A DNA stretch of 64,000 bases from Aliiglaciecola lipolytica (GCF_018860635.1 NZ_JAHKPT010000026.1:186321-250320); one strand, 5' to 3'; shown: positions 17,607 to 27,040, counted from the stretch's first letter. Notes: a model not told the origin generated them from the sequence alone. Numbers and translations: made by a program.

Positions 17607-19055
17607 TTACAGGCTGTATTTAATTTCAGAAAAAACTGTAAAGTCGTTTTCAGAGTCCTGCTGATTCACCTTACTTGCATCAAGAACAGCGCCTAGCTTG
17701 ACTTGCCAGTGTCCCCACACAGTTTGATAATATCCGCTTAGCTGAGTAATTTTTTCAGTAAGTCCGACTTGCTCTACATCAGCACCAGCATCGTCAATTT
17801 TAATATAACGAATGGCGGCTTCGAACACATCACCATCGGCAAAGTGTTTTAGAATACCTAAGGATGTCATACGTGCATCGGTTTGGCGATCTTCGCCCAG
17901 TTCTCGGGTGTAATAACGATACCCAGAGGAATAGGTGCCACTTTCATAATAGCAATGGGTTACGTCTACAATGGCGTCGTCGCAAGATACGTTGGTATCG
18001 CTATTTTCTAGGTAGACTTTTGCATCCCACAGGTAACTAGATATACCAACACTGCGAGCTTGGTTACTGACGTTAAATTCACTGGAGTCTCCTTCATCTA
18101 CATATTGACCGTAGATACTGACTGGATGTTGTAGAACGCGAAATGTGTATTTAGCATCAAGGCCTGCTAAATGACTGCCGATATGAGTTTCCATAGATGG
18201 CTCACATTCATCAGCACCATCAGAACAACGTTTTTGAAAAGTAAGCACTCTGAAAAAGTCATTCATTCGGTCTGGTTGGCCATCACCACCCCATACAGCT
18301 AACCAAGAAAGGCCGACTTCTAGTCCTGGAATGGGACGGGAGGTAAAGCGGCTAGCCCATATTTTTGCATCGGGTACATCACGGCTATCTTCTAACTGTC
18401 CAACCTGCGCAGTGGCGTACCAAGGACCCAAGAATGACAACCAGTTAGAATCAGACTTTGAGGTTCGAGAGCGAGATAATGCCAATGTGGGTATTGGACG
18501 TGCATTGTTGGATAATATTAAGCTATTGCCGTGAGATGGTCCCCACCACTGATCGATAGAGCCTAAACGAAGATTCCAATCACCAAGTTGGTATGCCAAA
18601 TAACTTTGATCTAAATTCTGCTCGCCATTAGGCTCAAAATTGACTGATAGTTTCCCAGCCAATCTTCCTACTCGCGTTTCAGAATTAATATTGAGACGTC
18701 CCTTTTCCCCCTGCTGACCATCAAAACTGGCATAACGGGTGCGTTCAGTCGCACCGTATGCGGTCACCGACGAAAATGTATCTTTATGCTTTTGCAGCAC
18801 TAAATAGTGTTTTAAGCGATTCGCTGCGATGGCTGCAGACGGATGCATAGAGGCAGTATCAAGCTGCGATAGCTGCTCCGAGATGCCTTTCCAAGGAATA
18901 GGAAAAGTCGTGGTAACGCTATCTAAATAACCAAATTCACTGAGTATTTGCACATCATAATGCAATTGCGGATCTGTGGTACCAACCCAAGGAGATGCGG
19001 AACTCTGTCCAGAAAAAATTAAAAACAATAAGCAAAACTGAATGCACTTAGGCAC
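17607..19055 (-). CDS. Capsule assembly protein Wzi family
   Basis: This 482-residue outer-membrane beta-barrel protein has a signal peptide (hydrophobic residues 5-20, cleavage near SSASP). It matches the Wzi family, which attaches group 1 or related capsule polysaccharide to the cell surface and whose E. coli member is about 480 residues. Family-like stretches are SPWVGTTDPQLHYDVQIL, FPIPWKG, and the strand pair around GDWNLRLGSIDQWWGPSHG. Internal Cys residues occur in pairs (about 281/286 and 354/363), possibly forming extracellular disulfides. No wza/wzc/wzx export genes are present in this window, so the cognate polysaccharide cannot be stated. It is divergent from coaD and upstream of the two GT2 genes. 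Confidence 0.85.
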   Translation of the reverse strand: MPKCIQFCLLFLIFSGQSSASPWVGTTDPQLHYDVQILSEFGYLDSVTTTFPIPWKGISEQLSQLDTASMHPSAAIAANRLKHYLVLQKHKDTFSSVTAYGATERTRYASFDGQQGEKGRLNINSETRVGRLAGKLSVNFEPNGEQNLDQSYLAYQLGDWNLRLGSIDQWWGPSHGNSLILSNNARPIPTLALSRSRTSKSDSNWLSFLGPWYATAQVGQLEDSRDVPDAKIWASRFTSRPIPGLEVGLSWLAVWGGDGQPDRMNDFFRVLTFQKRCSDGADECEPSMETHIGSHLAGLDAKYTFRVLQHPVSIYGQYVDEGDSSEFNVSNQARSVGISSYLWDAKVYLENSDTNVSCDDAIVDVTHCYYESGTYSSGYRYYTRELGEDRQTDARMTSLGILKHFADGDVFEAAIRYIKIDDAGADVEQVGLTEKITQLSGYYQTVWGHWQVKLGAVLDASKVNQQDSENDFTVFSEIKYSL

Positions 19056-19152
19056 TAAAAACGCTCCATAATATAAGTAACCTTAACGCCAGTTAAGTAC
19101 CAACAAAGCTAATAAGTGAAAAATCACCGGTATATTCTGTTAGTTGATGAAT

Positions 19153-19178
19153 ACTCATCATAAACTCTGATGATGAGT
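19153..19178. other. Perfect 9-bp inverted repeat between wzi-like gene and coaD
   Basis: ACTCATCAT and ATGATGAGT face each other across an 8-base loop in the 205-bp gap between two divergent genes. There is no T-run on either side, so it is not a clear terminator. It could be an operator or an mRNA 5' hairpin of either transcript. No regulator is implied by sequence. Confidence 0.4.
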
Positions 19179-19251
19179 TAGGGCTATTCACCCTTGGATT
19201 TATGCTTAGGTCTATTATAAGCTGTGTGCTTTAATTATTGAACTTCATTGA

Positions 19252-19749
<498 letters not shown>

Positions 19750-19754
19750 TAGAT

Positions 19755-19911
19755 TGTAGGCGGATGCGTTAGCCCCGCCGCTCTAACCTTGTCCATTTTT
19801 GTCAACAATCCATGGCCTAAAGGCCATGCTACATGAGAAATGTCTGTTGTAGGCGGGTGTTTTAACCCCGTGCAATTGTGCGACCTTCTATGGCCTAAAG
19901 GCCATGCTACA
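19755..19911. repeat. Two copies of a palindromic intergenic repeat (GGCCTAAAGGCC type)
   Basis: Between the coaD stop and mutM stop lie two related units (19755-19833 and 19848-19911). Each starts TGTAGGCGG(A/G)TG, continues with a GTT(A)..CCCCG half, and ends with the perfect palindrome TGGCCTAAAGGCCA followed by TGCTACA. This end is the same design as the GGGGCTAAAGCCCC-TGCTACA elements elsewhere in the window. They resemble REP/BIME-type extragenic palindromes and sit between convergent genes, where they could stabilise 3' ends. No transposase accompanies them. Confidence 0.75.
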
Positions 19912-19913
19912 AC

Positions 19914-20726
19914 TTAACGCTGGCAGGTGGGGCAATAGAAGGTATTACGTTGCCCGATAACCACTGATTTGAGTGGCGTTTCACAACTCACACATGGTTG
20001 TTTAGCGCGACCATAAACCCGTAATTCTTGGGCAAAGTACCCAGGACTACCGTCGGCTTGGGCGAAATCTTTCAAGGTAGTTCCACCTTGTTCAATGGCC
20101 TTGGACAAAACGTCTTTAATAATGGGGGTTAACGCAAAATAACGCTTTTTACTGACTTTCCCCGCATGACGCCGCGGATCTATTCCAGCCAAAAATAATG
20201 ATTCATTTGCATAAATATTTCCCACCCCAACAACAACTTTGTTATCCATGATAAAGCTCTTCACAGGCACCAGCTTTCCCCGTGACATATCAACAAGCCG
20301 CTGAGCGTCAAAGTCATCGGTGAGTGGCTCAGGTCCAAGATTACTAAATAATGCATGAGACTCTTGCTGCTTATCTAACCATAAACACGCGCCAAATCGA
20401 CGGGCATCATTGAGACGTAAACACAATCCATCAGTTAATTGAATATCCACATGATCATGCTTTTGCAAGGGTGTATTAGTAGGAATAACCCGCAACCGCC
20501 CTGACATTCCTAAATGCAGAATTATGCTGCCTGCATGAGTATCAATTAACAGGTACTTAGCACGACGGCGAATATTTTCGATTACCAAGCCATGAGTTAA
20601 ATGCACTTCATCGGGTATCGGCCAACGAAGTTGTTTATGACGAACAACGACTTGGCTAATGGTCTTGCCAATCATATGGGGAGAAATACCTAGGCGGCTC
20701 ACTTCAACTTCGGGTAACTCAGGCAT
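19914..20726 (-). CDS. mutM: Formamidopyrimidine-DNA glycosylase MutM (Fpg)
   Basis: MutM removes 8-oxoguanine and formamidopyrimidines from DNA and nicks the abasic site. The 270-residue protein begins MPELPEVE, with the catalytic Pro2 and Glu3. It has Lys57 in the [10 protein letters not shown] region, the GVGNIYANE helix-two-turn-helix, and the C-terminal zinc finger with Cys at 245, 248, 265 and 268. The start codon overlaps by one base (TAATG) the stop of the upstream membrane-protein gene, so the two are translationally coupled. Further upstream on the same strand are rpmB and rpmG, ended by a terminator. E. coli has the same rpmB-rpmG-mutM grouping. Confidence 0.97.
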   Translation of the reverse strand: MPELPEVEVSRLGISPHMIGKTISQVVVRHKQLRWPIPDEVHLTHGLVIENIRRRAKYLLIDTHAGSIILHLGMSGRLRVIPTNTPLQKHDHVDIQLTDGLCLRLNDARRFGACLWLDKQQESHALFSNLGPEPLTDDFDAQRLVDMSRGKLVPVKSFIMDNKVVVGVGNIYANESLFLAGIDPRRHAGKVSKKRYFALTPIIKDVLSKAIEQGGTTLKDFAQADGSPGYFAQELRVYGRAKQPCVSCETPLKSVVIGQRNTFYCPTCQR

Positions 20727-21184
20727 TAATAAGTCTCTAGTAGCAATGTTGTAATGGGTATATCGCGAATCTCAAATAACTGTTGTTGATGTAACACCAA
20801 GGTATTATCACCATCTTCGTAAAGCTGAAATACACGACCACTATTTTCTCCTGCCAACCAAGCAATGGCTATTTTTGGCATTTGTTGCGGAAGATCACCC
20901 TCGAAGGGTGTCATTTTTGCAGTTTCCCAATTTTTCGCTATCGCTAACATCTGCGCTTCGGTGATTTTTTCAGATGGCCTAGCTCGCCAACCTTGGCCAA
21001 TTCGCTCCATGGTCACTATGGGCATTTGCAAAGTCATCAATTTAGAACCGCTTGGAAGCATGCTGGCTTGCAGCTCGCCATCATCCCCACCGGTGAGAAT
21101 ATTATTGGTGGAGTTGAATAAAAAAATCATTAACAACATGCTGATGATAATGACATTGTTCCAAGCTTTTCGTGATAAACGCAT
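20726..21184 (-). CDS. Conserved membrane-anchored protein of unknown function
   Basis: I do not recognise a named family. The predicted protein has 152 residues from the ATG at 21184, with one strong transmembrane helix close to the N-terminus (about residues 9-27, [12 protein letters not shown]). The rest is a soluble domain of mixed strands, including ITTLLLET at the end, presumably periplasmic. The frame is open 20 codons further upstream (to 21244), but the chosen ATG puts the charged MRLSRK before the helix, as expected for a signal anchor. Its stop overlaps the mutM start by one base, so it is co-transcribed with mutM. A link to DNA repair is not implied by sequence. Confidence 0.7.
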   Translation of the reverse strand: MRLSRKAWNNVIIISMLLMIFLFNSTNNILTGGDDGELQASMLPSGSKLMTLQMPIVTMERIGQGWRARPSEKITEAQMLAIAKNWETAKMTPFEGDLPQQMPKIAIAWLAGENSGRVFQLYEDGDNTLVLHQQQLFEIRDIPITTLLLETY

Positions 21185-21272
21185 TTTTAACCTGAATTGA
21201 GGATAAGTAGAATCAATAAAGAATGAATTATAGCGATTATTCAAAAGTTATGAACAAATAGTTAAATAACGC

Positions 21273-21300
21273 AAAAAACCCGGCATAAACCGGGTTTTTC
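21273..21300 (-). terminator. Rho-independent terminator after rpmB-rpmG
   Basis: AAACCCGG and CCGGGTTT pair across a short CATAAA-type loop, with A-runs and T-runs on both sides, so it could work in both directions. It lies 22 bp after the rpmG stop and before the promoter region of the membrane protein-mutM pair. Confidence 0.85.
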
Positions 21301-21321
21301 GGGAGACAAAAACAAGCAGGT

Positions 21322-21477
21322 TTACTTGATTTTGGCTTCCTTGAACATAACGTGTTGGCGAATTTTAGGATCAAACTTTTTGATCTCCATTTTGCCAGGC
21401 ATGTTACGTTTATTTTTGTCAGTGGTGTAGTAGTAGCCAGTACCCGCTGAAGAAACTAATTTAATTTTATCACGCAT
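21322..21477 (-). CDS. rpmG: 50S ribosomal protein L33
   Basis: This short gene was found by reading the reverse strand. It encodes 51 residues beginning [17 protein letters not shown] and ending FKEAKIK, with the typical TTDKNKR and KKFDP segments. L33 binds 23S rRNA near the E site. The protein lacks the paired Cys zinc ribbon found in some L33 forms, so it is the zinc-free type. The ATG at 21477 has AAGGAGCCC upstream as ribosome site. It follows rpmB by 11 bp and is closed by a strong terminator. Confidence 0.97.
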   Translation of the reverse strand: MRDKIKLVSSAGTGYYYTTDKNKRNMPGKMEIKKFDPKIRQHVMFKEAKIK

Positions 21478-21488
21478 GGTCGGGCTCC

Positions 21489-21725
21489 TTAAATTTTCTC
21501 GCCACGGGCACGAATATCAGTAAGAACTGAATCAATACCTTTTTTATCGATGATACGCATGCCTTTTGGCGTTAGGCGTAATTTAACGAAACGGTTTTCA
21601 CTTTCAACCCAAAAACGGTGGGTTTGAAGATTTGGCAAAAAGCGACGACGGGTCGCATTTTTCGCGTGAGAGCGGTTGTTTCCTACCGCTGGGCGCTTAC
21701 CAGTTACTTGACATACTCTGGACAT
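21489..21725 (-). CDS. rpmB: 50S ribosomal protein L28
   Basis: L28 is a small protein of the large subunit needed for 70S assembly. From the ATG at 21725 the product has 78 residues, as in E. coli, with [30 protein letters not shown] and RFWVESE as conserved blocks. The frame extends ten codons further, but MSRVCQVTG is the universal start. It is followed by rpmG 11 bp later and forms the rpmB-rpmG operon. Upstream, where E. coli has radC divergently placed, this genome carries the 16-kb catabolic region. Confidence 0.97.
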   Translation of the reverse strand: MSRVCQVTGKRPAVGNNRSHAKNATRRRFLPNLQTHRFWVESENRFVKLRLTPKGMRIIDKKGIDSVLTDIRARGEKI

Positions 21726-21942
21726 CGTATTTGTCTCCAAAACAACTTTTAACAATTAGCTTCGCTATATTTAAGAAAAGCAATAAATCACACTAAACGC
21801 ATAGCGGTAGTGACAAGAGGGCGCATTTTATACAGCATATAACCGTCACGATCAAGGCTTTTGTGTGAAAAAGATCTTATCTTTACTCAGTTGCAAGCCA
21901 GCTTACAACCCTAGTTACATGGGATATCCGGTGCTTTGCCAC

Positions 21943-22749
21943 TCAATATGGTTTATCCCCGCCTATTGTAACTCGATAGCCAGAACGCGTTTCAGGGAAG
22001 TAATCCCAAACCGCAAAATGTTGGGTACATCGATTATCCCATAACGCAATTGAGTGAGGCTGCCAGCTAAAACGCACTTGGAAATTGGGATCTTTTGCCA
22101 GTTCAAATAACATTTTAAGAATGCCATCGCTTTCGGTTTTCGATAGACCCACAATTCGAGTAGTGTAAGAAGCGTTGACAAAAATGCCTTTTCTTCCGGT
22201 CACCGGATGGGTTCTTACAATTGGATGGCGGCTACATGGATAGGCCGTACCATAATCACCATAGATACTGTGATAGACAGGATTTGCGTCATGTTCGGCT
22301 TCGAGTCCACTTAAATAGTCTTGCATGGCTGGAGATAACGAATCGTATGCTGCGTACATCGATGAGAACAGCGTATCGCCACCAATTGATGGCAGAGTAT
22401 GTAAATACAACATCGAGCCCATAGGAGGCTCTGGGTTGCAACTCAGGTCAGAGTGCCAATTATCGCCTGCCACATATTTGGACTCTTTATCTGCATGTAT
22501 CGCCACAATATCTTTGTACCCTTCAATGCTTGGTGCTCCTGGATGCACAATAAGATCACCAAAAACTTGCCCGACTTCTCGATGTTGGTCGTGACTCAAT
22601 GGTTGGTCACGAAAGAAGATAACTTGATGATCCATCAATGCTTGATTTAAATCCGCACGCTGTTGTTCAGATAATGGTTGAGTTAAATCCACATTTCCGA
22701 TAATCGCCCCAATATTTTTTGTCATTGGCGTGACAGTGATGCTGCTCAT
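21943..22749 (-). CDS. TauD/TfdA-family 2-oxoglutarate-dependent dioxygenase (1)
   Basis: This 268-residue Fe(II)/2-oxoglutarate dioxygenase has the iron-binding HxD at His99 and Asp101 (WHSDLS) and a distal His at about 244 (CTQHFAVWDY). The 2-oxoglutarate-binding Arg is at about 255 (ETRSGYRV). The N-terminal GNVDLTQPLS and the HQVIFFRDQ segment are typical of the taurine-dioxygenase branch. Such enzymes hydroxylate carbons next to sulfonate, ether or amine groups and so release the group; the substrate here is not known. It lies 31 bp after the FMN-reductase gene on the same strand, transcribed away from the Rieske gene. A second TauD-type enzyme closes the other end of the cluster, and the two are not near-identical. 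Confidence 0.9.
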   Translation of the reverse strand: MSSITVTPMTKNIGAIIGNVDLTQPLSEQQRADLNQALMDHQVIFFRDQPLSHDQHREVGQVFGDLIVHPGAPSIEGYKDIVAIHADKESKYVAGDNWHSDLSCNPEPPMGSMLYLHTLPSIGGDTLFSSMYAAYDSLSPAMQDYLSGLEAEHDANPVYHSIYGDYGTAYPCSRHPIVRTHPVTGRKGIFVNASYTTRIVGLSKTESDGILKMLFELAKDPNFQVRFSWQPHSIALWDNRCTQHFAVWDYFPETRSGYRVTIGGDKPY

Positions 22750-22780
22750 GTAATTACCTTTAAGTTGAATACGATTGTGC

Positions 22781-23389
22781 TTACATACCGTATTGATAGG
22801 TTTTGTAATCTGCCACTTGGCTATTTCTAACTGCGCTCAACGCCTTAGCATATTCGGTTAACAAATTAATAGAATGCTGTAATCGACTACGAATATAAAT
22901 GTCATCTTGGTTTTCAGGTGGATTTGTATCATTCATACAAAGCTTTACGTTGCGCACGATAATATGATCAGGTATCCAACAAATTCTATTATTTTTGTAA
23001 CTGCTAATGCGCAATTCTGCCACCGGTAAATATCCCCCGACGGAAGCAGATATTGCGACTATCAAACCGGGTTTATTGGCCATTTCTGCGGCGCTACTGA
23101 ATAAGAAAAAGTTTTTTAAACAACTAGGTACCATTCCATGCCAATCAGGAGTGAGAACAATAAATCCATCGCAACTTTGTAATTCTTTAGCAATGGGTTG
23201 CCAGGCTGTTTGTAAACTACCTTGTTTTTCATACCAAAAGCTATCATCGAAATTAGCCAGGGGCTGTTTACCTAAGTCTAATAAAAAAGTGTTCACATCT
23301 TGCGAGTTTAACGTTTGTTGAATATATAAACCCACTTTACTGGTTTGCGATTTAACCCGTTGGCTACCGCAGATAATACCTATTTTCAT
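22781..23389 (-). CDS. NAD(P)H-dependent FMN reductase (flavodoxin-like)
   Basis: This 202-residue flavodoxin-fold reductase of the NADPH-dependent FMN reductase family starts MKIGIICGSQR, the FMN phosphate loop. LTPDWHGMVPSCLKNFF at about residues 79-95 is the second FMN-contact segment of the family. The frame opens further upstream at 23443, but the ATG at 23389 places the beta-strand start correctly. Its neighbours include a RutA-like flavin monooxygenase, which needs reduced FMN supplied by a partner. In the rut operon that partner is RutF, a different fold. This protein is the natural candidate supplier, as inference. It is divergent from the Rieske gene across 355 bp. Confidence 0.85.
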   Translation of the reverse strand: MKIGIICGSQRVKSQTSKVGLYIQQTLNSQDVNTFLLDLGKQPLANFDDSFWYEKQGSLQTAWQPIAKELQSCDGFIVLTPDWHGMVPSCLKNFFLFSSAAEMANKPGLIVAISASVGGYLPVAELRISSYKNNRICWIPDHIIVRNVKLCMNDTNPPENQDDIYIRSRLQHSINLLTEYAKALSAVRNSQVADYKTYQYGM

Positions 23390-23744
23390 ATTTACGTCTT
23401 CATTAGCTATGTTTAAGTTAAATTTAAACAAGCCATGCCACAAGTTCTTGATTTTTTACGCCCGATAAATTGTGTTTGCCAAAAGAGTTGCGCTAATTTC
23501 GCATTGCATCAGTGCAGTTGCGCACAAGCCTGGTGCATTGGACCATCATCCCCCCGAAATAAAGCAAACCCAAAGACGTCTTTTTACAACTTGTTTGACG
23601 GATACGTCCAAGATACGCCGCTATGAAATTTTTATACTAGAGCCAGTTTGGGAAGTAATCAGTTTCTGTTTCAAAGAGACTGTATCGATATTCTCTTCAA
23701 CAAAAATACTAAACAAGTATAAAAATAGCATTGGGAAATAGCGC
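23390..23744. promoter_or_regulatory. Divergent intergenic control region of the catabolic cluster
   Basis: These 355 bp separate the two leftward genes from the rightward catabolic genes and hold no credible gene. Two copies of AGTTGCGC lie 30 bp apart in the same orientation (23486-23493 and 23516-23523), a spacing of about three helical turns as AraC-type activators often use. A GGATACGTCC near-palindrome follows at about 23600-23609. No confident -35/-10 pair was found, which would fit an activator-dependent promoter. Function is inference. Confidence 0.35.
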
Positions 23745-24947
23745 ATGATGAAAAAAGTATTCGACGAAGAGTTTTTTGCCAGTTTGGCCAGCTCCACATT
23801 AGAAGTTGAGCAAGCGGAAACGTTACCTCCAGAATGTTATTCTGATCAAGCATTTTTTGAATTCGAAAAAGAAGCTTTATTTAACCACGAGTGGCTGTGT
23901 GTTGGGCGTGAATCGTTGATTCCCAAAGTCGGTGATTTTTTCACTGTCACTCACGTCAACGAACCTTTGATTATATGTAGAGATAGAACCCAAGAAATTC
24001 ATGCTTTGTCGGCGGTGTGTCAACATAGAGCAATGTTAGTGGCTGAGGGCCACGGTAACGCACAGGCCTTCTTGTGTCCTTATCATCACTGGGGTTATCG
24101 TTTAGATGGCACTTTGTCAGGAGCTCCTGCAATGAATAAGACCTGTGACTTTAGTCGTGATGATATTGCATTGCCAAAACTAAAAGTTGAAGTCTGGTTA
24201 GGCTTTATTTTTGTTAATTTTGACCTAAATGCAGCGCCATTGGCATCAAGATTAACCGAAGTCACTAAATATCTAAAAAATTACGACTTGGAAAAAGCCG
24301 AAGGCCCCAGACCCATGACGCCAGAGAAATACAACTGGAACTGGAAAGTGATGATGGAAAACAATAATGACGGATATCATGCAACCAAACTTCACAAAGG
24401 TCCCCTGCACGACTTTATTCCTAGCGAAAAGTCAGTTTTTCCAGAAATGCCTGCAGGTGAAGCAGGTTATGTTAGATTAAATGGAACCAATCACCCTGAC
24501 GCAGCTTTTAATCCACTGCAAAAAGCGATATTACCAATTTTTCCTAATTTAACTGACGAAGACCGCCACCAAGCGGTGTTTGCCAACTTGCCGCCAACTC
24601 TATCTTTGGTGATGACTAGCGACATGATTATTTACTTAATCTTGCATGCAGAATCCGCTGACAGTCATAGTATGACCATTGGCTACTTGGTTGCTCCTGG
24701 AGCAATGAAAGATCCTTTGTTTGAAGACAAAATAGATTTTAATATGAAAGCTGCCATGGAAATTACAGAGCAGGACTTGCATGTCGATAGATTAGTACAA
24801 GTTGGCTTAACCTCTAGATTCGCTCCCAGAGGCCGCTATTCTTGGCAAGAAAAGGCACAACAACTATTAAATGAATGGTTAGTAGAGCGTTATCAATCTT
24901 GTTGGGACAAGTCTAAACAGATCATTCCGATTAAACAGAGTGCTTAA
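23745..24947 (+). CDS. Rieske non-heme iron oxygenase, alpha subunit
   Basis: This 400-residue aromatic-ring-hydroxylating or N/O-demethylating oxygenase carries the [2Fe-2S] Rieske ligands Cys92-x-His94 and Cys111-xx-His114 (CQHRAM and CPYHHW). Its mononuclear-iron site shows Asp209, His212 and His217 (NNDGYHATKLH), Asp209 being the usual electron-bridge residue. Length and order (Rieske domain, then catalytic domain) fit the alpha subunit. No ferredoxin, reductase or beta subunit gene is in the cluster, so electrons must come from elsewhere in the cell. Two in-frame ATGs occur at 23745 and 23748, with GGGAAA upstream. It is the first gene of the rightward block, upstream of a ring-cleavage dioxygenase. 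Confidence 0.92.
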   Translation: MMKKVFDEEFFASLASSTLEVEQAETLPPECYSDQAFFEFEKEALFNHEWLCVGRESLIPKVGDFFTVTHVNEPLIICRDRTQEIHALSAVCQHRAMLVAEGHGNAQAFLCPYHHWGYRLDGTLSGAPAMNKTCDFSRDDIALPKLKVEVWLGFIFVNFDLNAAPLASRLTEVTKYLKNYDLEKAEGPRPMTPEKYNWNWKVMMENNNDGYHATKLHKGPLHDFIPSEKSVFPEMPAGEAGYVRLNGTNHPDAAFNPLQKAILPIFPNLTDEDRHQAVFANLPPTLSLVMTSDMIIYLILHAESADSHSMTIGYLVAPGAMKDPLFEDKIDFNMKAAMEITEQDLHVDRLVQVGLTSRFAPRGRYSWQEKAQQLLNEWLVERYQSCWDKSKQIIPIKQSA

Positions 24948-25033
24948 TTAATATCGTAATTTCTACAGTACGCAAAAATAAATTTCGTCATATGCCATGC
25001 AAATGGTATATGACTTTTTGGTAGGTAAAATCC

Positions 25034-25834
25034 ATGCAAAATCAATCTGATAATCAATCAACGAACACCATGCCATCGATTTTTTTCGGTCATGGCAGTC
25101 CAGGTAACATTCTTGAAGACAATGAAGCAACAAGAATGTGGCAACGTCTAGGGCAAGAGTTCCCAGCCCCAAAAGGCATAATATGTATTTCAGCCCATTG
25201 GTACACTCAAGGTGTGGGCGTTACTTCGATGCTTAAACCTCGCACGATTCACGACTTTGGGGGCTTTCCACCAGCCATGTATGAAATGCAATATCCAGCC
25301 CCAGGATCACCGGAATTAGCTGAAAAGTTGGTCTCCATTTTATCTGAAGAAGGCGCGGCACTGGATGACAGTTGGGGATTTGACCACGGCGCTTGGTGCG
25401 TCTTAGCTAAAGTCTACCCCAAAGCCAATATTCCCGTAGTGCAACTCTCGATTAATCGTCAACAAACACCAGAGTTTCATTTTAGAATAGGTCAAAAGCT
25501 TGCGCAACTTCGCCAGCAAGGATACTTGATAATGGGAAGTGGCAATATAGTACACAACTTACCAGCCATGGATTGGGGTGGTCGCAATAGAACCTATGCT
25601 TGGGCGAAACGTTTTGGTGATGCGATGCGTACTGCGATTGTCGAGAATACCCCCGAAAAAGTAGTGCAGTACACTGCCCTTGGTGCAGATGCCAATGAGT
25701 CAGTTCCGAGTCCAGATCACTTTTTGCCGATACTTTATGTATTGGGCGCACGCTTGCCTGACGATAAATTGCGCTTTGAAACTGCTTACGTTGAATACGG
25801 CTCATTAGATATGACGACGGTAGTATTTAGCTAA
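25034..25834 (+). CDS. DODA/LigB-type extradiol ring-cleavage dioxygenase
   Basis: This 266-residue class III extradiol dioxygenase is similar in layout to YgiD (4,5-DOPA dioxygenase). Metal-site and catalytic candidates are His in FFGHGSPGN, His in ISAHWYT, the FDHGAWC His, and the GNIVHNL His. These enzymes use Fe(II) or Zn(II) to open catechol-type rings next to the diol. Being directly after a Rieske oxygenase (87 bp gap) suggests ring hydroxylation followed by ring opening, though this pairing is inference. The ATG at 25034 has a weak GGTAGG-like ribosome site. The ORF reads cleanly to 25834, and nothing is missing relative to the family length of about 260-270. Confidence 0.88.
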   Translation: MQNQSDNQSTNTMPSIFFGHGSPGNILEDNEATRMWQRLGQEFPAPKGIICISAHWYTQGVGVTSMLKPRTIHDFGGFPPAMYEMQYPAPGSPELAEKLVSILSEEGAALDDSWGFDHGAWCVLAKVYPKANIPVVQLSINRQQTPEFHFRIGQKLAQLRQQGYLIMGSGNIVHNLPAMDWGGRNRTYAWAKRFGDAMRTAIVENTPEKVVQYTALGADANESVPSPDHFLPILYVLGARLPDDKLRFETAYVEYGSLDMTTVVFS

Positions 25835-25951
25835 AAGGTTATTTCACACAACTAAGCTGGCGTAAACAGTCAAGTAATAAACCTCCTCAGCCCTTAATCT
25901 GGAAAAATACTATTTCCATTAAGACAAACTAAATAATTGAAAGGAGAGTTT

Positions 25952-27040
25952 ATGTCACTGTTGAAAACTGACGATTTGTCAGAACAGGATCGTTGTCAAG
26001 CAAGCGCTATGCACACCTTAAAAGCCACAGTGGAAAACTGTCATTGGGGTTACTTTTCTGCAACCGAAGCGCCAGCATTAAAGGTGAAAAGTGGTGATAT
26101 CATTCAGGCGGAAGCCATAACCCATCATGCTGGCGATGCGCCTGACTTGATGATGGATGATAGTCTCAAAGCCATATGGGACGGCATTCCAGAAGCAGAC
26201 AGAAACCCTGGTGTCCACCTAATGACAGGACCAATATTTGTCGAAGGTGCTCAACCTGGTGATATCCTAGAGGTTCGTTATTTGTCGATGCGTCCGCGCT
26301 TTTCTTATGGTTCAAACTTAGCAGCTAACTGGGGACACTTATATGATGAATTCGAACAAAAAGAACGAGTCACCATTTACCGTTTAGACATGGCGAGTAT
26401 GCAAGCTCATGGTCACTATGCTTATGACTTTAAGGGAAAATATTTAACGCCTGGAACGATAACTAAGTGTCCTGAATGTGAACGAGAAACGACTTTAAAT
26501 GGCGTCCGAGTGCCTGTTCGCCCTCACTTAGGCACTGCTGGAGTGGCACCGGATGTCAGTGGCAGAGTGAGCACTATTCCACCTGGTAAACATGGTGGTA
26601 ACATTGATAACTGGCGGATTGGTGCAGGTTCTACCATGTATTATCCGGTGCAGGTAGAAGGTGGATTATTTTCTATTGGCGACCCCCACGTATCACAAGG
26701 TGATGGTGAAATCAGTGGCACTGCAATTGAAGCCTCATTGGATGTCACCATGCAAATCATTGTGCGCAAAGACTTTGTATTCCCTTCCCCGCTGTTAGAA
26801 ACACCAAATTATTTTGTGGTACATGGCTTTGACGAAGATCTCAATGTCGCTATGAAAAATGCCTCAATCGATATGCTTGAATTGCTTTCAGAACATCGAG
26901 GTTTGAGCCGCGACGACGCCTACTCTTTGATGAGTGTTGCCAGTGATTTCGGGGTAACTCAAGTGGTAGATAGTGTACAGGGTGTTCACGTTAAAATACC
27001 ACGTAGTATCGTAGACACCGGTGAGCCTGATTCAGACTAA
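25952..27040 (+). CDS. Acetamidase/formamidase family protein (stand-alone)
   Basis: This 362-residue amidohydrolase of the FmdA/AmdA family hydrolyses short amides such as formamide or acetamide to the acid plus ammonia. Family signs are the THHAGDAPD segment, GVHLMTGPIFVEGA, RPHLGTAGVAP, PGKHGGNIDNW, and the SIGDPHVSQGDGEISGTAIE block. The C-terminal SVASDFGVTQVVD helix is also conserved. A TTG-initiated frame starts at 25937, but the ATG at 25952 follows the ribosome site AAGGAGAG by four bases and is preferred. Next comes a terminator, then a second protein whose C-terminal half is a homologue of this one. A pair of Cys (about 174 and 177, CPEC) in a loop may bind metal. Confidence 0.9.
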   Translation: MSLLKTDDLSEQDRCQASAMHTLKATVENCHWGYFSATEAPALKVKSGDIIQAEAITHHAGDAPDLMMDDSLKAIWDGIPEADRNPGVHLMTGPIFVEGAQPGDILEVRYLSMRPRFSYGSNLAANWGHLYDEFEQKERVTIYRLDMASMQAHGHYAYDFKGKYLTPGTITKCPECERETTLNGVRVPVRPHLGTAGVAPDVSGRVSTIPPGKHGGNIDNWRIGAGSTMYYPVQVEGGLFSIGDPHVSQGDGEISGTAIEASLDVTMQIIVRKDFVFPSPLLETPNYFVVHGFDEDLNVAMKNASIDMLELLSEHRGLSRDDAYSLMSVASDFGVTQVVDSVQGVHVKIPRSIVDTGEPDSD

